Positions 13,815 through 18,718 of a DNA stretch of 18,718 nucleotides are shown here, piece by piece; position 1 is the stretch's first letter; each line of letters opens with the position of its first letter. Below the pieces are notes generated by a model. The model did not search any database. It was not told where the DNA came from and saw only the letters and a list, made by a program, of their open reading frames with translations. The position numbers and the translations under genes were made by a program. This DNA is from DASPPK01 sp964399235 (GTDB lineage Archaea > Thermoproteota > Bathyarchaeia > Bathyarchaeales > Bathycorpusculaceae): NCBI GenBank assembly GCA_964399235.1, contig CAYNQC010000018.1, forward strand, positions 1-18,718, given 5' to 3'.

Positions 13815-14960
13815 ATGTCAGAGCATGATGTAGTGATTGTGGGCGCCGGTATAGTGGGTTTGTCAGTGGGCTATCATATTAAGAACGTCAATCCCAAGTT
13901 GGATGTCGTCATCGTTGACAAACGAGGCGCTGCGGGTCAAGGAAGTACCGCGAAGAGTGCGGCGGCTTTCCGTTGTCTTTTCGCTTCTCGGACCAATTTT
14001 GCTTTGGCAGATTCGTCTGCTGAGTTTTATAGGCATGTGCAGGACGATTTGAAGTTTGATTTGAAACTTCGTTGGGCTGGNNNNNNNNNNNNNNNNNNNN
14101 NNNNNNNNNNNNNNNNNNNNNNNNNNNNNNNNNNNNNNNNNNNNNNNNNNNNNNNNNNNNNNNNNNNNNNNNNNNNNNNNGAATCTGAATTCTTGAAGCT
14201 CGGCGGCAAGATTCAATATCACACAGATGTGCAGGAACTCAATGTGGAACCTCGGAGTTCTTTGGGGGTGCCGGGCGAGCCTTACTTCTGGCAGGACGCT
14301 TCGGTTACGGGAGTGAAAACTTCAAGAGGCTTAATGAAGTCAAAGAAAACGGTCATCGCAGCTGGGGCATGGGCTTCAGAACTCTTGGACCCCGTGGGCA
14401 TCGAATGTTTCATTAAGGCCAAGAAGCGGCAGGTCTTTTCGATAAAAGCGAACACAGAAGCTTTGAAGAAACTTCTCTATTGCAAGGAATTCACCGAGGC
14501 AGGGTGCCTCCCCTTCACGATTCTGCCGAAACCGACTGCCTACATTCGTCCAGCGCCTGAAGAAGAAGCGTTGTGGCTGGCTTATGCCGACGAGTTTCCG
14601 AGGGCCTTCAAGATTGAGGAGGAGCCTGAACCTGAGGAAAACTACTACAAGTTTGGGATTTATCAGGTCATGGTGAAGTATTTCCCTCAGCTGACTGATT
14701 GCCAACCTTTCTCATCGTTTGCAGGATTGTATGAAATAAACAGCATTGATGGCCAGCCGGTTATATTTGAAGAAAACGGCGTGATCGTTACTGGCGGCGC
14801 GAGTGGCAGCGGCATTTTGAAGGCTGACGCGATCGGAAGAATAACCGCAGCCCTGTACAATGGCGAGGAACACGCTCAACTTTATGGTGGTCGAAAGTTC
14901 AAGGTAAGCGACTTAGGCTTGAAAAGCAGAAGCGTCGAACCTGAGAAACTAGTGATTTAG
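13815..14960 (+). CDS. FAD-dependent amine/amino-acid oxidoreductase (DAO family), interrupted by assembly gap
   Basis: This is a flavoprotein of the D-amino-acid oxidase / sarcosine oxidase / glycine oxidase group. The N-terminal dinucleotide fold is DVVIVGAGIVGLSVGYHI with the acidic VVIVDKRG strand end, then the GSTAKSAAAFRCLF flavin-contact region. After the gap come a helix and strand (ESEFLKLGGKIQYHTDV), the KTVIAAGAWASELL second flavin site, and the C-terminal SIDGQPVIFEENGVIVTGGASGSGILKADAIGRI, which closes the FAD site. The substrate is probably an amine or N-methyl amino acid, but it cannot be named. The frame is open on both sides of the 100 Ns. The true protein is probably longer than the drawn 381 residues, because relatives have more sequence between LRWAG and the ESEFLKLGG helix. 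It lies 76 bases before the tungsten oxidoreductase; a functional link is only suggested. Confidence 0.85.
   Translation: MSEHDVVIVGAGIVGLSVGYHIKNVNPKLDVVIVDKRGAAGQGSTAKSAAAFRCLFASRTNFALADSSAEFYRHVQDDLKFDLKLRWAXXXXXXXXXXXXXXXXXXXXXXXXXXXXXXXXXXESEFLKLGGKIQYHTDVQELNVEPRSSLGVPGEPYFWQDASVTGVKTSRGLMKSKKTVIAAGAWASELLDPVGIECFIKAKKRQVFSIKANTEALKKLLYCKEFTEAGCLPFTILPKPTAYIRPAPEEEALWLAYADEFPRAFKIEEEPEPEENYYKFGIYQVMVKYFPQLTDCQPFSSFAGLYEINSIDGQPVIFEENGVIVTGGASGSGILKADAIGRITAALYNGEEHAQLYGGRKFKVSDLGLKSRSVEPEKLVI
14081..14180. other. Assembly gap (100 Ns)
   Basis: There are exactly 100 N bases inside the FAD oxidoreductase gene. This is the standard placeholder for a scaffold join of unknown size, so the true missing length is not known and coordinates to its right may shift. 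Confidence 0.97.
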
Positions 14961-14998
14961 CCTCTTGCTATACGATTAGGCTTATCTACGTTCGACAG

Positions 14999-15007
14999 CA
15001 TATATTC
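14999..15007 (+). promoter_or_regulatory. TATA-like box before aldehyde oxidoreductase
   Basis: CATATATTC lies about 30-38 bases before ATG 15037, so the mRNA leader would be short. It indicates that the aor gene has its own promoter although it follows the FAD gene closely. Confidence 0.5.
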
Positions 15008-15036
15008 GCCTACTCGTTTTCACGGAGTTGACCATC

Positions 15037-16872
15037 ATGTTCGGCTGGACTGGTAAACTACTACATATTAACCTTGGCAAAGGCAAAGCGGTCGCTGACA
15101 AGCTTGATGCCGCTATGGCCAAGAATTTCCTGGGCGGCAGAGGTTTTGCAGCTAAAATATTGTGGGATGAGCTAAAGCCGGGATTGGATCCGTTTTCGCC
15201 GGACAACAGGCTTGTGTTTGCTGCCGGTCCCTTGACAGGTTTTGGTTTACCGAGCAGTGGCAAGCTTGTGGTCGCTGCCAAGAGTCCTCTGACTTGGGGT
15301 TATGGAGACGGCAACATTGGGACTTTTGCCGCGGTTCAGATGCGCAAGGCTGGATACGATGCGGTGGTTGTGGAAGGCAAAGCTGAAGGTCCCGTGATTC
15401 TGCTTGTACGCGATGAATCCGCCGAGTTACTGGACGCAAGAGATCTGTGGGGCTTGAACTCTTTTGAGACCGAAAAGAAGCTTGCGGATGTGTATGGGCA
15501 CGCAGCCGGCGTGCTATGCATTGGGCAAGGCGGCGAAAACCTCGTGAAATTCGCGAACATAGTTTCTCAACAGGGTCGCGCAGGAGGCAGACCAGGAATG
15601 GGCGCCGTGATGGGATCCAAAAATCTGAAAGCCGTGGTCTTCATAGGCACCAATGAGTTGCCCTCCGCGTATCCGAAGGAAATGAAAGATCTGGGTGGCG
15701 AAGCATATCGGGAGGTACTGGTCAAGCCCAATTACGCTTTTTGGAAGCGGCAGGGAACTATGAGCACTATTGAGTGGAGCCAGGAGAACAGTGTGCTTCC
15801 ATCTTTCAACTACAGTGAAGGGGTTTTTTCAGGGGCAGATGCGATAGGCGGGTTTGCCACGGAGAAAATCAAGGTCTCTAACCGTGGTTGCCCACAGTGC
15901 AATATGACCTGCGGTAATGTTGTCAAGGACTCTGACAGAAAAGAGTCTGAGCTGGACTATGAGAATGTTGGTATGCTGGGTTCGAACATCGGGGTTGGCA
16001 AGCTTACGCAAGTTGCTGCTCTCAATCGCGTTGCAGATGAGTACGGTTTGGACACCATTTCCTTAGGCAGTGTTCTTGGCTTTGCGATGGAGGCCTCTGA
16101 AAAGGGATTGATCAAAGAGAAAATTCCGTGGGGCGGTTTCAAAACATCCAAGGCGTTAATTAAGGATATCGCGTTCAGACAGGGTTACTTAGGCAACTTG
16201 TTGGCTGACGGAGTATATTCTGCTTCTCAGGAGATAGGCAAAGGCTCAGATAGATGGGCCATGCATGTTAAAGGTTTAGAGATTTCCGCTTACGATTGCC
16301 ACACTACTCCTGCTATGGCCTTGGCTTATGGAACTTGTTCAATCGGTGCGCATCATAAGGATGCATGGGTTATTGCGTGGGAAGTCAAAGCTGGACGCGA
16401 AGGTTACACGGCTGAGAAAGTGGACAAAGTCATAGAGTTACAGCGTATTCGAGCTGGAGTTTTTGAAAGTCTATCTGTGTGTAGGCTGCCGTGGATTGAA
16501 GTGGGTCTTGACCTCGAGTGGTACCCCAAGTTTCTGCATGCTGCGACAGGCCTGGAGATGCCATGGCAAGTTCTGAATGTTGTCGGCGATCGGGTTTTCA
16601 ACATGATAAGAGCGTTTTGGGTGCGCGAGTATGGAGGTAAATGGAGTTCTGAGATGGATGTGCCGCCTTCTAGATGGTTTGACGAACCATTGACAGTGGG
16701 TCCTTTTGAAGGAGCGAAACTTGACAGAATCAAGTATGATGCGATGTTGCAGATGTACTATCAAAAAAGAGGCTGGGACGATCGAGGCGTCCCGCGCGAG
16801 TCAACTCTGTCAGGTTTGGGTCTTGCAAAAGTCGCTGGGGAACTTAGCAGACACGTGAACCTTGCTCAATGA
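15037..16872 (+). CDS. aor: Tungsten aldehyde:ferredoxin oxidoreductase family protein
   Basis: This 611-residue protein is of the AOR family, which oxidises aldehydes to acids with ferredoxin using a bis-pterin tungsten centre and a [4Fe-4S] cluster. The N-terminal domain runs MFGWTGKLLHINLG, FLGGRGFAAK, GPLTGFGLPSSGKLVVAAKSP and RAGGRPGMGAVMGSKNLKAV (pterin binding). Cluster ligands are Cys285, Cys288, Cys292 (CPQCNMTC) and Cys482 (SVCRLPW). DTISLG and the YENVGMLGSNIG stretch contact the cofactor. The substrate region reads YDCHTTPAMALAYGTCSIGAHHKDA, which differs from the DPR-containing region of Pyrococcus AOR, so the substrate may not be a simple aldehyde. ATG 15037 is preferred over TTG 15028 because GGAG lies 9 bases upstream and MFGWTGK is the usual start. 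No small partner subunit or pterin gene lies nearby. Confidence 0.92.
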   Translation: MFGWTGKLLHINLGKGKAVADKLDAAMAKNFLGGRGFAAKILWDELKPGLDPFSPDNRLVFAAGPLTGFGLPSSGKLVVAAKSPLTWGYGDGNIGTFAAVQMRKAGYDAVVVEGKAEGPVILLVRDESAELLDARDLWGLNSFETEKKLADVYGHAAGVLCIGQGGENLVKFANIVSQQGRAGGRPGMGAVMGSKNLKAVVFIGTNELPSAYPKEMKDLGGEAYREVLVKPNYAFWKRQGTMSTIEWSQENSVLPSFNYSEGVFSGADAIGGFATEKIKVSNRGCPQCNMTCGNVVKDSDRKESELDYENVGMLGSNIGVGKLTQVAALNRVADEYGLDTISLGSVLGFAMEASEKGLIKEKIPWGGFKTSKALIKDIAFRQGYLGNLLADGVYSASQEIGKGSDRWAMHVKGLEISAYDCHTTPAMALAYGTCSIGAHHKDAWVIAWEVKAGREGYTAEKVDKVIELQRIRAGVFESLSVCRLPWIEVGLDLEWYPKFLHAATGLEMPWQVLNVVGDRVFNMIRAFWVREYGGKWSSEMDVPPSRWFDEPLTVGPFEGAKLDRIKYDAMLQMYYQKRGWDDRGVPRESTLSGLGLAKVAGELSRHVNLAQ

Positions 16873-16888
16873 AAAAAGAAACATGGGT

Positions 16889-18352
16889 CTAATATGCCAT
16901 TGCGGTTCTGACTATTGTCTCGGCTTTCTCGCCGCATACAATACATTTTCCTTTGGCAGTCTCCTTTGCGTCTTCTGGAATCCCTAAGACTCGACCCTCA
17001 GTTATTTCTTCAAGCTTGTGTCCGCATTCAGTCTTGCCGCACCAAGGCACTTCAACCACTCCAGCGTGTTTATGCAAAAGTGCTTTCACTTCTTCCAGCT
17101 TCTCAGTGCGGTAAACATGTAGTCTTGTCCATTGCCACGCTCTCTCCCTCAAGTCTTCGGTCATTTTTTCTGCCAGCTTGTTCAGAAATTCTGGTAGTTC
17201 CTGTCGTTTGCATGCTTGTTTTTCCAAGGTGTCACGTCTGACCACGGTGACTTCACCCTTTTCCATGTCTCGGGGACCGATTTCAACTCTGATTGGTACG
17301 CCTTTGAGTTCCCAATCGAAGTATTTTGATCCAGGTGTAATGTTTTCTCTTAAATCGACTTCTACTTTGAATCCTTTGTTTCTCAGTTCCTCTCCCACGT
17401 CTGTGCATTGTTTGTTCACGATCTCTGTTTTTCCTTTGTATGGAATCGGGATGATTACTGCCTGCGTGGGCGCGATTTTCGGTGGCAGTATTACTCCGTG
17501 GTCGTCGCCATGCATTATTATGACTGAGGCTATTCCTCTTCCCGAGATTCCTGCACACGTTTGCCAAACGTATTCTCTTCCGCCGTCCTTTGTTTCGTAT
17601 GAAACATCGAATGCTTTTGAGAAGTGTTGACCAAGGTGGTGAACTGTGCCTATTTGGAGAGTCCGCCCGTCTGGACATATCATGTCGAAGGCAGTCGTGT
17701 ATTTTGCACCTGCGAACTTGTCCCATTCTGGTCTTCTTGATATGCAGTAGGCGACGCATAGGTCGTTGAAGATTTTCTTGTAGTTTTCTATTTCTTCCCT
17801 GACTTCTGCTTCTGCTTCCTCTTCTGTGGCGTGTGCTGTATGCGCTTCTTTGAAGTCAAACTCGCGCATCCTCAGTATCGGTCTCGTTGCTTTGGTTTCA
17901 AACCTGAAAACGGTGACTATCTGGTAAAGTTTCAGAGGCAAGTCTGCATAGGATCGTATCCACAAGTGTTCCATCGGACCGATGACAGTTTCGCTTGTAG
18001 GTCTCAGAGCCAGTCGCTGCTTGAGCTGTCTTTGTCCGCCTTGAGTGACCCAAAAGACTTGCGCCTCAAAGCCTTCAACGTGTTCCGCTTCTTTCTGCAA
18101 CGCGTTTTCTGGGATGAGGACAGGGAACAATGCTTCGTTGTGGCCCGTAGAGTCAAGGTGGTATCGAATTACTTTGAACACGTTTTCTCGGATCTTGAAC
18201 CCGTATGGCAACCAGACCGCGCATCCTTTGATCGGGTACCTGTAATCAAAGATCTTTCCTTCGATCAGGACTTTTCGGAACCATTTTCCGAAATGTTTGC
18301 TCCATTTCTCTCTAGAGATGATTTTCTCGCTGGGTGTTTGTATTTTGGACAT
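16889..18352 (-). CDS. proS: Prolyl-tRNA synthetase, archaeal/eukaryote type
   Basis: This class II synthetase charges tRNA-Pro. It has 487 residues and lacks the bacterial editing insertion, as expected for the archaeal type. Motif 1 lies near the beginning (WFRKVLIEGKIFDYRYPIKG, AVWLPYGFKIREN). ALRPTSETVIGPM and VFRFETKATRPILRMREFDF form the motif 2 region, and GISGRGIASVIIMHGDDHG is the motif 3 area. The anticodon-binding domain starts near IAPTQAVIIPIPY. The C-terminal zinc domain carries two Cys pairs (CGKTEC and CIVC), and the chain ends in Tyr (MAY), the hallmark C-terminal tyrosine of this class that reaches the active site. ATG 18352 follows GGAGAG at good spacing. The gene is convergent with aor, 16 bases away. 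Confidence 0.96.
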   Translation of the reverse strand: MSKIQTPSEKIISREKWSKHFGKWFRKVLIEGKIFDYRYPIKGCAVWLPYGFKIRENVFKVIRYHLDSTGHNEALFPVLIPENALQKEAEHVEGFEAQVFWVTQGGQRQLKQRLALRPTSETVIGPMEHLWIRSYADLPLKLYQIVTVFRFETKATRPILRMREFDFKEAHTAHATEEEAEAEVREEIENYKKIFNDLCVAYCISRRPEWDKFAGAKYTTAFDMICPDGRTLQIGTVHHLGQHFSKAFDVSYETKDGGREYVWQTCAGISGRGIASVIIMHGDDHGVILPPKIAPTQAVIIPIPYKGKTEIVNKQCTDVGEELRNKGFKVEVDLRENITPGSKYFDWELKGVPIRVEIGPRDMEKGEVTVVRRDTLEKQACKRQELPEFLNKLAEKMTEDLRERAWQWTRLHVYRTEKLEEVKALLHKHAGVVEVPWCGKTECGHKLEEITEGRVLGIPEDAKETAKGKCIVCGEKAETIVRTAMAY

Positions 18353-18378
18353 CCAAATCTCTCCATTGTTGTCTGTTT

Positions 18379-18395
18379 GTAGAATATAATTCTAC
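18379..18395 (-). promoter_or_regulatory. Palindromic promoter element before proS
   Basis: GTAGAAT-ATA-ATTCTAC is a perfect 7-base inverted repeat with a 3-base spacer, centred 35 bases before the proS ATG. The TATA-like core lies in its middle. The element may be the TATA box itself, or an operator where a dimeric repressor could mask it. The repressor idea is an inference. Confidence 0.5.
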
Positions 18396-18409
18396 CGTGA
18401 AATGCTTCC

Positions 18410-18466
18410 TGAAATGGGCTACGTTTGTTGAGAATCTAGCACCATGGAAGGCAATCGCCCATTTCA
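18410..18466. repeat. 10-base perfect inverted repeat upstream of proS
   Basis: TGAAATGGGC (18410-18419) pairs exactly with GCCCATTTCA (18457-18466) around a 37-base loop. It lies upstream of the proS TATA element and so outside the proS transcript. It could be a protein site, a small RNA hairpin, or chance. ACCA follows it, but it is too short and lacks the loops for a tRNA. Confidence 0.5.
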
Positions 18467-18615
18467 ACCACTCTTGATCAGATTGTCAGAGGGAATTATT
18501 AAACATTTTCTCCATGCGCACACTGCAAGATTGACGAAAACAAGCCTTGCACTCTATTCCAACTGCTTGTGATTCTGAACAACCCACGATAACAGGATCG
18601 TGTACCGTTTAGCGT

Positions 18616-18714
18616 ATGAACACCAAAGACTTGAACAAAGTCATGCAGTTCTACCAAAGAACAGCTAGAGAATACGAAAGACTACGAAATTCCTTACTGG
18701 AAACTTTGCCGTAG
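18616..18714 (+). CDS. Possible 32-residue small protein
   Basis: An ATG ORF encodes a charged, probably helical peptide with Arg/Lys/Glu spacing like a coiled segment (MNTKDLNKVMQFYQRTAREY and 12 more residues). An in-frame stop lies just upstream (18610). There is no clear ribosome site. It could be a small protein, the start of a frameshifted gene, or chance. Confidence 0.2.
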   Translation: MNTKDLNKVMQFYQRTAREYERLRNSLLETLP

Positions 18715-18718
18715 CGCG

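Larger units (their letters stand above)
18353..18718. other. 366-base region upstream of proS
   Basis: No sizeable gene is visible. It holds the proS leader and palindromic TATA element (18379-18395), the 10-base inverted repeat (18410-18466), an AT-rich AATTATTAAACAT near 18493-18505 that could be a rightward TATA box, a perfect 6-base stem CACGAT/ATCGTG around a 6-base loop (18585-18602), and the tiny ORF at 18616. A rightward non-coding RNA starting near 18520 is possible but unsupported. Confidence 0.6.

Noticed and set aside
17831..18382. 183-residue plus-strand ORF opposite proS
   Set aside because: It is antisense to ProRS motifs; its composition is that of a complementary frame.
18410..18470. 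tRNA-like fold ending in ACCA
   Set aside because: It is only about 57 bases between stem ends, with no T-loop consensus and no D arm; kept only as an inverted repeat.
1..18718. CRISPR arrays, insertion sequences, prophage or defence genes
   Set aside because: I saw no regularly spaced repeats, transposase, integrase or nuclease-type ORFs on either strand.

Overview
The window is archaeal chromosome. The evidence is transcription factor E (TFE), aMBF1, alpha-NAC, Trm56, archaeal-type threonyl- and prolyl-tRNA synthetases, and short TATA-like boxes about 25-35 bases before many starts. The mix of genes, the tungsten aldehyde:ferredoxin oxidoreductase and the run of exactly 100 Ns fit a metagenome-assembled genome of the Bathyarchaeia/TACK type. 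That placement is an inference, not something the sequence proves. Many starts are GTG or TTG, and two genes appear to start at codons outside ATG/GTG/TTG.

Layout. 91-483 (+) is a small glyoxalase-fold enzyme. 485-4738 (-) is an information-processing block transcribed leftward: mbf1 - hflX - trm56, then tfe - HD-domain protein - DUF2110-like protein. Genes overlap or nearly touch within each half, and a TATA box precedes tfe. 4823-6101 (+), divergent from mbf1, holds a PUA-domain RNA-binding protein, the nascent-chain factor NAC and a small unknown basic protein. 6200-10219 (+) holds a PfkB sugar kinase, a 68-residue zinc-knuckle protein just ahead of thrS, and ilvE. 10243-13631 (-) holds a PLP aminotransferase convergent with ilvE, a large five-repeat surface protein with a pilin-like N-terminus, and a one-domain O6-alkylguanine-DNA alkyltransferase. 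13815-16872 (+) holds a FAD amine oxidase-type protein interrupted by the assembly gap, then the tungsten oxidoreductase. 16889-18352 (-) is proS. The last 366 bases hold the proS promoter, inverted repeats and at most one tiny ORF.

How the genes work together. Most of the left half serves expression: transcription initiation (TFE, MBF1), ribosome and nascent-chain handling (HflX, NAC), tRNA modification (Trm56), a PUA protein that probably binds RNA, and tRNA charging (ThrRS; ProRS at the far right). The middle is amino-acid metabolism (IlvE and a second aminotransferase) and sugar phosphorylation. The right side adds a cell-surface protein, DNA repair and redox enzymes. I see no CRISPR, insertion sequence, integrase, rRNA or tRNA. 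The best leads are the non-canonical starts of trm56 and hflX, the pilin-type signal on a large repeat protein, and a change in strand composition across the window.
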